Assembly (NCBI GenBank): GCA_020186115.1
Contig: WSYJ01000060.1
Coordinates: forward strand, 2,046,001 to 2,110,000
From: Histomonas meleagridis
Lineage: Eukaryota; Parabasalia; Tritrichomonadida; Dientamoebidae
DNA length: 64,000 bases
Direction: 5' to 3'
Of the stretch, positions 37,324 to 47,350 are shown one piece after another. The notes under the pieces were generated by a model. It was not told where the DNA came from, did not search any database, and saw only the letters and a program-made list of their open reading frames with translations. Position numbers and translations under genes: made by a program. Positions within the stretch are counted from its first letter, which is position 1, and every line of letters begins with the position of its first letter.

Positions 37324-38856
37324 ATGAGTGAAGAAGCAGGACCTCTTGCAGCATTGCTTGCTCAGCACCCACAGCAACAAGAAACAGTTCTTGATGTTCA
37401 CTTCAAAAACTCAATTGCCCCCAAAATTGAGATGCAATCTCATGAAAAAACAAGAAGCATTCCATCAAACCCTCCAACACAGAAAAAAAAAGACGAATCT
37501 AATTCTGAAAGCGATGAAGACAAGCCTATTGGCCTAACTTATCGCCAACTCTCATTTACTTCTATTGATGGAAACTTAGTTTCTAAAGGCGGTGAACCAT
37601 TAGGCATTTCGATCCCTTCAAAAGTAGTCCCGACCAAAGAGGAAGAGATTGATAATGAAATAGATGAAGAAGATAAAAATGATCCTCCACAAGTTCAAAT
37701 TGTAAAGGAGTTAAGAACAAAGAATCTCAAGCGATGGAAGGAAATGGGTTATGAGCCACCGGCTGATCTTATCAAGCTTACACGTGCACATACCCAAGAT
37801 TCAATTAACGAAGAATCGTTTAAGCCTTTTGATCAGGAAATACCTCATCCCAACTCATCACGCGAAGCTTCTGCTGATCACAAAAATCGTCATTCAATAT
37901 CTCATAAAAGATGTGGAAGTGATGGTATGAAACTTGGCGAAGCTTCTTCTAGCTTATCACGTATGTCAGAAGCTCTTATGCTCCCACCAAGTCGGAAACA
38001 AGTCAACAAAGTTGAAAATGAAATAAATTCCGAAGAAGATACTGGCGAATTATTTGGAAACCTCGGTAAGATTGTTCGCCATTCAGATAAAGTTGTTTAC
38101 GAAGCTATTCGCACTGGAGATCTTTCAAATGTAAAAGATGCGAAACGATTGTATAAAGCATTCAAAAAGTTGCAAGACAAATGCATATCAGAACTTTGGG
38201 CTGATGAAGCTTCCTATCTTGCTGAACTAATGGAAGGTCTTAACATAGACCATAGCGACAAGTTGCGGCCAAGTAATGATGAGATCAAGCAACTTCAAAG
38301 GAAATCTCAAGAATCGTCTGCAAAATACGATCAACTTATTACAAAGGAACTTGACAAAGAAAAACTAACCATTGAACTCCTCAAGAAACAGTATGAGTTT
38401 GATATGCTTGAGCTAGAATCTATGGAACGTGCTTCAAAACATATTAACAAAATTTCACAACAAAACATTCTTTCATTAGAAGAGGAGGCTAAAAACCTTA
38501 TGCGCCGTAACCAAATGGATAGCGCCCGTAAGGTTATTGATCAAATCGACAAATTAAAGAATCTTGATTACAAATCAGAAAAGATTGCCAACAAAAAGAG
38601 AGCACTCCACTATGAGTTACAACTAAAGATTGACAACGCGCATGCCAAATGCGAGATAAATGTTGCCGATCTCAAAAATCGTCAAAGTAATTCACAGAAA
38701 AAGTACAGCAGCCAAATCAATCGAATCAAGAAATACAAAGTCGAGATAAGGCCAGAAATTCGGTACACTGCGACAAAGAAGGATTTGTTGAAGATAAGTG
38801 CTCCAAAAATGATCGACAGAAAAAATGAGAAAATCACTGATTTTAATTCCTCTTGA
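37324..38856 (+). CDS. Coiled-coil protein of unknown function
   Basis: A 510-residue hydrophilic protein I do not recognise. Residues 1-200 are low-complexity and charged (KKKDESNSESDEDK, DNEIDEEDKND), with a small conserved-looking block LTYRQLSFTSIDGNLVSKGGEPLG at ~70-95. Residues ~230-270 contain a short helical region (VVYEAIRTGDLSNVKDAKRLYKAFKKLQDKC). Residues 305-460 form a long coiled coil (KELDKEKLTIELLKKQYEFDMLELESMERA and onward). A basic end follows. It could be a cytoskeletal or signalling scaffold; nothing fixes a function. It is the only gene in its 2.3 kb neighbourhood, read from an AACGGT-containing promoter. Confidence 0.7.
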   Translation: MSEEAGPLAALLAQHPQQQETVLDVHFKNSIAPKIEMQSHEKTRSIPSNPPTQKKKDESNSESDEDKPIGLTYRQLSFTSIDGNLVSKGGEPLGISIPSKVVPTKEEEIDNEIDEEDKNDPPQVQIVKELRTKNLKRWKEMGYEPPADLIKLTRAHTQDSINEESFKPFDQEIPHPNSSREASADHKNRHSISHKRCGSDGMKLGEASSSLSRMSEALMLPPSRKQVNKVENEINSEEDTGELFGNLGKIVRHSDKVVYEAIRTGDLSNVKDAKRLYKAFKKLQDKCISELWADEASYLAELMEGLNIDHSDKLRPSNDEIKQLQRKSQESSAKYDQLITKELDKEKLTIELLKKQYEFDMLELESMERASKHINKISQQNILSLEEEAKNLMRRNQMDSARKVIDQIDKLKNLDYKSEKIANKKRALHYELQLKIDNAHAKCEINVADLKNRQSNSQKKYSSQINRIKKYKVEIRPEIRYTATKKDLLKISAPKMIDRKNEKITDFNSS

Positions 38857-39539
38857 AATGTTATAATGGAAATGAATCAATAAAATTATTATTGTATAAA
38901 ATATTTTTTGGAAATTTCCAAATGTTATGAAGTAATATGTCAAATTTCGAAATTAATTTGGCCTGAACAAGAAGGAATTGATGTTAATGATAAAGATATT
39001 TTTTTGTTCTATTTTGGATTTATAATAATAACTTGAAATTAATGCAATGTTTCAAGGAACTGTTTTGAGTGAACAGCTCCCTCGGTTCAACATGCCTTTT
39101 CGGTTGAAACTCTTAGGTTCTGAACCAAAAGGTATTCGTCTAATACTATTTGAGAGCAGATTAAACTTTGAATATTTCCTTTAAAATATTCTTTTCATTT
39201 TGGTAAAATTTTCGACTACCAAAACATCTACATGATTGTAAGCATACAAAAAATCAAATAAAATACAAAATAGCTGAAGATGAAACATTCATTATTTCTT
39301 AATACATAAATTTTTTAACTATACAAAAACTTCTCTTTCAATAAAAAGGAACTGAATGGGATGATAATATCCTTATAAGGTTTTAGTTCCTTTCGGTGAT
39401 CACCAAAAACAACCTTAAAAAATTCTGGTGCACCATAAAAATTCTTTCAAAAATTCCTTATTTAGAATTAATAACCGAAATTTCAGGTAAAGAATAACGA
39501 ATATTATTAAGTCAATTTTAATCGTTTCTGATTTCAAAC
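38857..39539. other. Intergenic region with an ankyrin/spacer relic
   Basis: About 680 bp. Positions 38962-39040 hold the relic described in the next entry. AACGA at 39496-39500 lies 40 bp before the CK1 ATG. No other gene is visible. Confidence 0.4.
38962..39040 (+). pseudogene. Isolated ankyrin-unit end plus spacer
   Basis: GAACAAGAAGGAATTGATGT continues into AATGATAAAGATA, which encodes EQEGIDVNDKDI, the end of an ankyrin unit. It is followed by a spacer with TGTTCTATTTTGGATTTA. The same ankyrin-end and spacer order occurs in the array near 3560-4330. Only the edge of a unit is left. Confidence 0.55.
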
Positions 39540-40589
39540 ATGGACAAGCTAAAAAACGGAACGCGTTTCCTTTCATACCGTCTCGAAAGATGTATAGGTA
39601 AAGGAGCTTTCGGATGTGTATGGTCAGCTCAACAAGAAGGCAGCGGTCAATATGTTGCAATCAAGTTTGAACTCCCTAATCTCGCAAAATCCTTACTTAC
39701 TGAAGAAGCAGAAATTACTAAAGCTGTCTCTTCATGTGACTCGTTTCCAGCTTACTATGGAAACGGTATTGAACAAGGATTAAATTATTTGGTTATCGAA
39801 ATGCTTGGAATGAGTTTAAGAGCTTTCCAAGAGAACCACACGGGAGGGATATTATCGCTTAACGAAGTTGGGCCACTTGCAGTTTCTATGGTCAAAGCAA
39901 TTCAAAATTTCCATAATATGGGATTTGTTCATCGTGACATCAAACCATCAAACTTTGTTTTTCGTGGAAGACCTGATCAAAACCGGCTTTGTTTGATTGA
40001 CTTTGGTCTTGCAAAGCGTTGGAGATCTCCAGATGGCGAGGTTTTCAAGCCTCGCGAAAACGTAGGATTTCGTGGTACATCACGATATGCCTCTATTAAT
40101 TCACACGATGGGTATGATTTAGGCCGACGTGATGATTTATGGTCTTTCTTTTATGTATTGATAGAATTATGTGCTCCACCACTTCCATGGAAATCACAAA
40201 ACGACAAAGATGCCGTAGCCCAGATCAAAAAGCGCGGGGTCGCACGTCTTTGTACTGGTCTTCCATCACAATTTGAGGAAATTGCAAATCACATCTCAAG
40301 TTTAGGATTTGCCGACGATCCCGACTACGACCTTATTATACAGAAGCTCGAGGAGGTGATCGAAGGTGCCGAGGCCGGCTCCGACTGCGGCGTTTGCCTC
40401 AGCGAAGAGTACGGATCGATGGCGCTTATCGTTGCGCCAAATTGTGGGAGTGTGTTCGGAAGCTCAAGCGCAGTGGAAGGCAGCTGGGATAACGCAGAGC
40501 CAGTGCAAGCGCCTGACGTGTATGAAGGAGATAATGAGAACGATGCATCTGGCGGACATGGGAAAGGCGGATGCTGCAATCTTTTATAA
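39540..40589 (+). CDS. CK1-family protein kinase with C-terminal CaaX-like motif
   Basis: A 349-residue protein with a casein kinase 1 domain: glycine loop GKGAFGCVW (20-28), VAIK with Lys42, HRDIKPSNFV in the catalytic loop and LIDFGLAKR. The CK1 hallmark replaces APE (GTSRYASINSHDGYDLGRRDDLWS). The weak similarity to tau-tubulin kinases in the P+1 region is typical of trichomonad CK1 enzymes, a large family. The C-terminal ~50 residues are low complexity and end in GGCCNLL. CNLL fits a CaaL geranylgeranylation box and the preceding Cys could be palmitoylated, as in membrane-bound yeast Yck kinases. Membrane binding is therefore predicted. The DNA from ~40310 to 40580 is strikingly G+C-rich compared with the rest of the window. 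Confidence 0.88.
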   Translation: MDKLKNGTRFLSYRLERCIGKGAFGCVWSAQQEGSGQYVAIKFELPNLAKSLLTEEAEITKAVSSCDSFPAYYGNGIEQGLNYLVIEMLGMSLRAFQENHTGGILSLNEVGPLAVSMVKAIQNFHNMGFVHRDIKPSNFVFRGRPDQNRLCLIDFGLAKRWRSPDGEVFKPRENVGFRGTSRYASINSHDGYDLGRRDDLWSFFYVLIELCAPPLPWKSQNDKDAVAQIKKRGVARLCTGLPSQFEEIANHISSLGFADDPDYDLIIQKLEEVIEGAEAGSDCGVCLSEEYGSMALIVAPNCGSVFGSSSAVEGSWDNAEPVQAPDVYEGDNENDASGGHGKGGCCNLL

Positions 40590-40719
40590 GTTCAGATGAA
40601 TAAATAATGATATAAATTAGGAAATAATAACAAAAAATTTTATTAATTTAAATTATGTTATGTATAGAGGAGAATTAAATTATGTGTTAGAGAAGATGAT
40701 GAATGATTTAAAAATAAAA

Positions 40720-43152
40720 TTATTTATTCGAGAAAATCTCTTTTAAGTTTTCATTTGCTTTATTGTAATTGTTCCTCCGAAATAAAGGTTCTACGTCTTG
40801 ATATAGTAATTTTTCTTTATTTTGTTCAATCGAAGAAATCAATTCCATTGGTGATAAATACATATTAGATGCAATAAAAGATGCGGTAAAATAGAGGTTG
40901 TCGTCATTTTGATTTTCAGTGAAAATATTTTTATATTTTTGTAAATTTTTTAATAAAACCAATGAACCAATTTGATTAATGTCTTTAACCATTGGAAGAT
41001 ATTTGATGAATAAAGTATATATAAGATTCTGAATACCTAGCGTTACAAACTCTTGAGATATTGGGGACAAACATGTTGTCACTGATTCGTATAATTTTTT
41101 GAAATTCTTAATTAAATTAGCGGATTTAATTTCTTTCATTTTACCTTTTGGTAATTTAAAAGAGACATTGAGTAATGACATAGAAATATGATAATAGCAA
41201 TTACACCTTAATTCTTTTCTTATAAAACATAAAAAATATATGGCATCTTTTCCATAAGATATTAATTCGTTTTCAATCTTTTTATATATATCTTCACTAA
41301 AAATATTTTTTCTTTGTTGTACAAGAGTAACAATTTGTTTTTGAATGTAAAGTAATGTTTCGCTTATTGTCGCCATTAATACAAGAGAATAAGAATCATT
41401 CATGATTTCGTTTGTTTTCAAAATCTTTTGTCCCGTTAATAATTCTTTTTCATTTTCATAATCAATTTGGTTGAAGTTAGATATTGCTTCAGAAGTAATT
41501 TCTGTATTTTTATCTAGAAGAGGTCTAAACAAAAGTTGATATTTTTCATATTCTTGAAGCAATTTTGGTGTAATTAAAGTTTCTGCATAATATGAAATAT
41601 TTTCATTATGTATATATGAATATAAATTAGAAGTGCATTTTGTTCTAAAAGAATATATAAGACTAACTACATTTTCGAATAAATTTTTTCTTAAAACATA
41701 GAATTGAGAAGCCGCATTTATAAAGTGACCAATTGTTTTTAGAATAATTATTGAATCTGAAAGAACTGAAATTTCTCTTCTTGGAGGTTTAACAACGTTG
41801 AAACTTAATGGAGTTTTCAATATTTTTTTTGTATGATGATTCAGAAATTCTTTTATAGGTTGCAAATTTTCTTGAATTTGTTGATCATTGTAAGCAAAAG
41901 AAATGTTAAATGACTGAGAACATGTATTTTCAAATTTCTTAAGTATTGGAATCATATATAGATAATTAAATTTATTAGGCTTTATTCCAAGTTGTTTTAT
42001 ACATGTTTCATGAGTTTTATTATATGTATTACTGTTAGTGATTAATTTATAACTAAGTTTCTGTGTTTCATGATGTGAATCACCTGATCGATGAGTCATT
42101 GCAAATATAAGTTGATTGATTTCCTTGCTAATGATATCCCATGTAAAATCTAACATAAGATTTTTTGGATTATGAAAGAATTGATCAATTCTATCACAAT
42201 AAAAAAGCAAAACAAATACTCTCGAAAGAAAGTTATTTAGAAATATCACTATTGGATTTAAATCATTAAAATTTTGATATATATTAACGAATTGCCTAAA
42301 TTTATCCATATATTCACAATTTTTATTCACTTTTTTGATGTTTTTGATTGAATCTATTTGCATTTGAGATATTCTTTCATGGAGTTCATCATGAAAAATA
42401 TTTATAAATTTTGTGTGAGAATCAAGATATAGAAGTGATTGAGTATATATTTTTATACTGTTAGCTTCTGTTATTAAAACTTTTAAACTAATTTCTGAAT
42501 TATAAAAAGATATCTTTGAAAGTGCATCTGAAAGAAATAATTTTTCAAAGATACACTTAAAAATAGTTTCGCATATAATATTCCTTGAAGTAATTAAATG
42601 TGTTTTAACGTTAGATAAGATCTCAATTTCGTTTATATGTTCATCATTTGATAATATTTCAAATGCCTTTTTTATAATATTAACAGCCTCACTAACATTA
42701 CCACTTTCTATTAATTGAAGTGACTTTTTAGAACATTTTGTAAGTTCTTCTATTTTATCTAAAATTTCTATTTTTTTCTGATATATAAGATTCTTCTTCC
42801 ATAATTGAAGAATTGATTTTGGATTTATTGAAAACTTTTCTTGTGATTCTTCAATCAGTGTTAGTGTTTTATTAATGTTCTTTTTTATTCCTTTATTAAA
42901 CTTTGATTTTATTAAAAAACGATCTGAAATTTCTTTAAATTGGTCTTCATAATTTGATACTAATGCATCAGTAATTTTTCGTATTTCTTCTATTACTGAT
43001 TTTTGTTTTTCTTTTTCTTCTTGGGATTTCCAACATAAAATTGCAGTATCATGGAAATTATATGTATCAAGTAATACATTTTGATTTCTTTGATTAAACA
43101 AAATAATATTTGTCCAAAGTTCAGATATATCTTTTAATTCATCTGTTTCCAT
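40720..43152 (-). CDS. Sec8/EXOC4-like exocyst subunit
   Basis: An 810-residue all-helical protein. The C-terminal part resembles Sec8: LCFIRKELRCNCYYHISMSLL corresponds to the L.VLHLEVRVHCFHYL segment of EXOC4. After this the order of features is the same (EESVTTCLSPIS-like helix, FVTLGIQNLIYTLFIKYLPMV, KNLQKYKNIF, YFTASFIASNMYLSPMELI). The N-terminal half is coiled coil, as in CATCHR tethering proteins. Sec8 is part of the octameric exocyst that tethers secretory vesicles to the plasma membrane. The family is divergent in length (EXOC4 ~975), so the match is moderate; another CATCHR subunit is the main alternative. The frame is uninterrupted. Confidence 0.6.
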   Translation of the reverse strand: METDELKDISELWTNIILFNQRNQNVLLDTYNFHDTAILCWKSQEEKEKQKSVIEEIRKITDALVSNYEDQFKEISDRFLIKSKFNKGIKKNINKTLTLIEESQEKFSINPKSILQLWKKNLIYQKKIEILDKIEELTKCSKKSLQLIESGNVSEAVNIIKKAFEILSNDEHINEIEILSNVKTHLITSRNIICETIFKCIFEKLFLSDALSKISFYNSEISLKVLITEANSIKIYTQSLLYLDSHTKFINIFHDELHERISQMQIDSIKNIKKVNKNCEYMDKFRQFVNIYQNFNDLNPIVIFLNNFLSRVFVLLFYCDRIDQFFHNPKNLMLDFTWDIISKEINQLIFAMTHRSGDSHHETQKLSYKLITNSNTYNKTHETCIKQLGIKPNKFNYLYMIPILKKFENTCSQSFNISFAYNDQQIQENLQPIKEFLNHHTKKILKTPLSFNVVKPPRREISVLSDSIIILKTIGHFINAASQFYVLRKNLFENVVSLIYSFRTKCTSNLYSYIHNENISYYAETLITPKLLQEYEKYQLLFRPLLDKNTEITSEAISNFNQIDYENEKELLTGQKILKTNEIMNDSYSLVLMATISETLLYIQKQIVTLVQQRKNIFSEDIYKKIENELISYGKDAIYFLCFIRKELRCNCYYHISMSLLNVSFKLPKGKMKEIKSANLIKNFKKLYESVTTCLSPISQEFVTLGIQNLIYTLFIKYLPMVKDINQIGSLVLLKNLQKYKNIFTENQNDDNLYFTASFIASNMYLSPMELISSIEQNKEKLLYQDVEPLFRRNNYNKANENLKEIFSNK

Positions 43153-43754
43153 GTTTTTAATTTTATCATAAAAAAATTTCCAAAACCATTAAATTACATA
43201 ATTTTTGATAAATTAAAAGTTAATCACTGGTTTCTTTTTAATTAGGGAAAAATTCATATAAGTCATTCGTGTACTCATTTTGTGCTTTTAAAATAATTTT
43301 TTGATTCTGTTTTTTCGTGTTAGTTTTTCTTATTGAACAATTTGTATCGGACTAATTCGAAAATCGACAATAAATTCAAATGATTTTTACTCCATGCTAT
43401 ATCATTTTTAGGAAACTGTATAACTCCTTGAGGATTTTCACTTCTTGTTCTATAATTATTTATAAAGCATTTACATGAGTTGGCAATAACAAAGTATATT
43501 TTTTTTTTATTCGACTTCCAAAATATCATAACTAATCAACCATGTAATCTGAATCCATTGGGGGAAAAAACTAAAAATTTTTATCTTTGACCTATAGACC
43601 AGGATTATTTTTTACTAGAAGTGTTAATAATTGAATTAAAACAGTATAAGTTAACAATAACAAGTTTTTTTCTTAAATGAAATGTTATGTGAAATCAATT
43701 GGCAAAATATGCACATAACTTTGAGAGCACTCACAATATTTTGAGCGTCATCAA
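43153..43754. other. Divergent intergenic region, no gene seen
   Basis: About 600 bp between the Sec8-like and ankyrin starts. A short minus-strand frame at 43320-43529 shows no pattern. Only A+T-rich DNA is seen. Confidence 0.4.
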
Positions 43755-44981
43755 ATGCGACACAATTCCTCACGAGGCATTGAATCTGATCCTCGTCAAA
43801 AGGAAGTAGTGAAAGCAGTCATTGAAAACGATGTTGGCCGTCTTAATGCAATTCTTCAAGGCATGAAACCACATGAATATACCCAATCCAATTATTCTTT
43901 TCCACGTGAACTTTTTGAAGATAATCCAACTAGTTCCAGTTCCAGTTTCTACTATATGCCCCTTCCAATCAGTAATGTTACGCTTCTACATATTGCAGCA
44001 TATTGTGATTCTCTTGATGTCTTTATCTATTTATGTAGCATTTCACCCAATTTTAACACTCGCACAACGACAGCCAATTCATATCATCCACTTCATTACG
44101 CATGTAGTTCAGCAGCGTATGAAGTTGCATTTTACATATTATCAATTGATCCAACAGAAGCCACCCAAACTCCATCAGTTGAATATCATTTTATATACCT
44201 AGCATCTGATTCAGGTGATCCTGACATTCTAAATCTTTTATTTTCCAATGGTGCAGATATTAATTCTCCTGCCAACAAGCGAAATGGCAGTGTCAGTCAA
44301 GCAGTTCGTCGTCAGAACATTGAGTGCCTTCGTATCCTTATCAAAAAGGGCTCCAAAGAAACCCGCGATCAACGCGATTACACACCATTAATGCTTGCGA
44401 TCACCAATTACCAATTTGAAGCTGTTCCTATTCTACTTGATTCAGGTGAAGATCCTGAATACTTTGCTCCAGATGGGAAAAGCGCATTATTTCTTTCTTG
44501 CTTCACAGATAATGTTGATGTTGTTCGGCTTTTATGTGAGAAAATGCGCGTTGTCGACATCGATCCTCAGAAAAATGCGAAAGGTTTAATCCATTACGCA
44601 TGCATGTCATATGACCCGGAGATAGTTAAAATTGTTTTGACGAAAAACATCGAAATTAATCGAATGGATGAAGAAGGTCGACTTGGTCCGTGGTACTTAG
44701 CAGACATGGCCAAAGAAGAAGACATCATACAGATACTCGAAATGCTCGTGGATAAAGGGCTGAATCTGAACCTGGTGAAAAACTTGGGCCACGAAAAGAA
44801 CTCGGACCCATTACTCGGATCTTTTGTTATTGCGATAAAGAAAATGATGAATGTGATGGAATGGATGTTGGTGCATGGAGCGGACCCAAATATGAAAATG
44901 CAATCAGGGAAAACAATTATGGAAATAGCAGAGAAGTCACCTAATAGATATATAAGACAACTTTTTATGAAATATAAATAA
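43755..44981 (+). CDS. Ankyrin-repeat protein
   Basis: A 408-residue protein with about nine ankyrin repeats from residue ~75 to the end. Clear units include VTLLHIAAYCDSLDVFIYLCS, YHPLHYACSSAAYEVAFYIL, YTPLMLAITNYQFEAVPILLDSG, KSALFLSCFTDNVDVVRLLCEK and KGLIHYACMSYDPEIVKIVL. The last is MNVMEWMLVHGADPNMKMQSGKT. There is no other domain and no membrane segment, so it should be a cytosolic or nuclear protein-interaction module with unknown partners. Unlike the ankyrin gene at 2.4 kb it is unbroken, and it contains none of the A+T spacers. Codons become more G+C-rich in the last third. The start ATG is the first in frame. Confidence 0.85.
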   Translation: MRHNSSRGIESDPRQKEVVKAVIENDVGRLNAILQGMKPHEYTQSNYSFPRELFEDNPTSSSSSFYYMPLPISNVTLLHIAAYCDSLDVFIYLCSISPNFNTRTTTANSYHPLHYACSSAAYEVAFYILSIDPTEATQTPSVEYHFIYLASDSGDPDILNLLFSNGADINSPANKRNGSVSQAVRRQNIECLRILIKKGSKETRDQRDYTPLMLAITNYQFEAVPILLDSGEDPEYFAPDGKSALFLSCFTDNVDVVRLLCEKMRVVDIDPQKNAKGLIHYACMSYDPEIVKIVLTKNIEINRMDEEGRLGPWYLADMAKEEDIIQILEMLVDKGLNLNLVKNLGHEKNSDPLLGSFVIAIKKMMNVMEWMLVHGADPNMKMQSGKTIMEIAEKSPNRYIRQLFMKYK

Positions 44982-45223
44982 ATGAAATGTGAAGTATACA
45001 GATATATTAAATTTGGGTAATTAGAAGGAAATAATTTGGCGTTCTAAATATTTCCCCTTAATTTTCCTTCGTGTGTAAAGTTTATAGTTTAAAATAGCTA
45101 ACAAAGGAAAAATGATACAAAAAAATAAGTTAAATATATAATGGCAGTGAAAAACTGTCGACCTTGATAAGAATGTCATTAAATGAAGTTTTTTTCAGAG
45201 ATATGCATACCAAGTTTAATGAA
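44982..45223. other. Intergenic region up to the duplication edge
   Basis: About 240 bp without a gene, ending where the inverted duplication begins. Confidence 0.4.
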
Positions 45224-45582
45224 CAAAATTAAATAACGAATGGACATTATGTTATGTATTAGCAATGGAAGAAAATGGCTACAGAATATGTGACGCCGAA
45301 TCGGATTCAACTTCTTCCATCACAGTTGACAGAAACAATGTTATTCCTCTCCCAACTTCTTTGCCTGATCGCAATATCAAAGCAGTAGAGTTTCCACCCA
45401 AAACGCGCGTACTTTCGCTGTTTCCAGAGAGCAATGGCTCGTGGACATCTGTTTTCTATGAAGCAGACGTGCTAAAGCCACCGTCAGAAACTGGGAATTG
45501 TTATAAATTAAAATTTCTCGATGACTCTGGAAAGTCGAGAAATATCCCGCCAAAGTACATTGTGAAATGTCCGCTGAGGTAA
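45224..45582 (+). pseudogene. 5'-truncated SGF29-like Tudor fragment
   Basis: This is the last ~120 codons of the SGF29-like gene found complete at 59976-60792. The fragment keeps the Tudor part (TLCYVLAMEENGYRICDAES, FPESNGSWTSVFYEADVL, YKLKFLDDSGKSRNIPPKYIV) but lacks the N-terminal helical region because the duplication begins inside the gene. Its frame is correct at the CCCAAAACGCG tract, where the full copy has one more A. An ATG at 45265 opens the frame, but no promoter of the gene was copied. Expression is unlikely. Confidence 0.7.
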
Positions 45583-46048
45583 ATACGGTTCAGATTCTGT
45601 TTTGTTCATAAAATGTGTTTTTGTAATTTTGTTTTGTTTGTAAATTATTAAGCAACAACAGGTGCCGATGGTTCACTTGATCTTTATTTTATCGAAATTT
45701 GCAATCACAAATATTGGAGGATCGAAGATCTATATCGTAAACAAAAGGACTTAGGTTTAACACCTGAACAAACCAAAAAATACACATTGTAAAATATAGA
45801 TTCCAAAAAATAGTGTTTTCATCTTGTTTACTTTTTAGTCAATTGACTACATTATCTTAATCTTCTTTATTATTAAATGTCATAAAACATCAATCTCAAA
45901 AAATTTAATATTAAATAAATTGCTATTATTTGTTACTTTAACAGATTCATCAACATTAATATTTCGTTCAATTTTTTTGTAGCGGTTTTTGGGTGCAGCC
46001 CAACCGTTAGCATTGAATTCCTAATTGGCATATTTTGCACAAATTATT
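45583..46048. other. Spacer within duplication copy A
   Basis: About 465 bp. A 46-codon frame at 45652-45792 (GADGSLDLYFIEICNHKYW and onward) looks protein-like but starts after a stop and has no ATG. Its counterpart in copy B (59760-59900) carries a different homopolymer length. It may be a relic of another gene; I do not call it. Confidence 0.35.
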
Positions 46049-47350
46049 ATGGAATCGAAATCAAACGATGGTATCAAACCATATGAAGAAAATGTCTATT
46101 GTAAATGTTTGTTGAATTTTTCACTTTCAGTTGAAGGTTTAAAAAGAATTAATTTTAAAAATTATGAAAATAATTTCGAGTTTCGATTTCAAAATGATAA
46201 AAAATTAAAAGTACCTGATTTCCTTGCACAATGTATTTCACCTGTTGTTTCAAATATGAAAGCTAAAAAAAAAAAAATGAATTTTTTTTTTTTTTTCTAA
46301 GTTGTAACAGATGAAATAATTCATAAATTCGAGGAATTATTACATGGACAAAGTGTTAATATTATTGATTTGGAAGATCCACTTATGAACATTTTTTAAC
46401 CAACTTAAAAATCCAGAACTTATAGAAAAATTGCCTCTTGAAATCAATAATGACAATTTAATAAATATTCTTAATCTTAAAACTAAAGTAGGAATTAATA
46501 TTGACAAAGAAATTGAATATGGAGCAAAACATTTTGAAGAAATTAAAGAACAAAATTTTTCGTTGTCACAATTAGAATTACTTTTGAAATGTGATAAACT
46601 CAAACTTGAAAATGAAAAATCGTTACTTGATTTTGTTATTGAAAAATATCAACAAAATCCAGAATTTTATGTCTTATTTAAATATATTCACTGTGAATTT
46701 TTTAGAAGAAGAAGATTCTGACAGATTAACATCCATTGTCAATTTACTTCCTCATCAGAAAATCGGTGAGTTGTGGCCTTCACTTAGTAAAATTCGAGGC
46801 AAACGATCTGACGAAGAATTTCGAAAGAGATTTTTACCTTTTCTATTTAAATATGATGGAACTAATAAATTTAATGGAATTCTCGATCATCTCACAAAGG
46901 AAAGTAATGGAAATATTATAACAAACGGAACAATTAAAGTGACAGCATCTTCAGTTTTAGATGATAAAAAAATATCCATTAAGTAGTATTGTACAAGATG
47001 AAGGAGAATTTTTTACAAAAAACATTGTAAATCAATTTATTTTATTTGATTTCAAATATAGAAAAGTTTCTCTCACTTCATATTCATTAAAATCTGTTTC
47101 AAGTAAATGGCCACATCATTTTAAAAGTTGGAAGTTGGAGGGTTCTAATGACGTAATTAATTGGACAATTCTTGATGAAAGATCCAATGATAGTTCACTA
47201 AATGGAGACCTTCAAGAATCATTCTTTGAGATTCAAGTAAAGCAAGGACCGTTCCGTTATTTGAAGCTAACACAAACTGATTATAATCAGTACGGCTCCC
47301 TCTTACTTACACTGAGAAGAATCGAATTCTTTGGAAGACTTATGAATTAA
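46049..47350 (+). pseudogene. BTB/BACK/F5-8C-like protein gene, copy A
   Basis: The first ATG is at 46049 (MESKSNDGIKPYE). A BTB-like N-terminus (FRFQNDKKLKVPDFLAQCISPVVS), a BACK-like helical middle and a discoidin/F5-8C-like end follow. The end has VSLTSYSLKSVSSKWP, SWKLEGSNDVINWTILDE and FRYLKLTQT..LTLRRIEFFG, a family common in trichomonads. The frame is broken by a homopolymer replacement at 46265-46296, a stop near 46398, an extra T near 46695 and an extra A near 46970. Most of these lesions are absent from copy B, which has others. The likely ancestral protein was an adaptor of cullin-3-type or carbohydrate-binding function; this is inference. Confidence 0.65.

Noticed and set aside
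45579-45661. Possible intron GTAAAT...CAACAACAG after the SGF29-like frame
   Set aside because: Joining the ends does not extend a sensible frame. The stop before it gives a natural SGF29 C-terminus, and the ends do not match GTATGT...ACACACAG.
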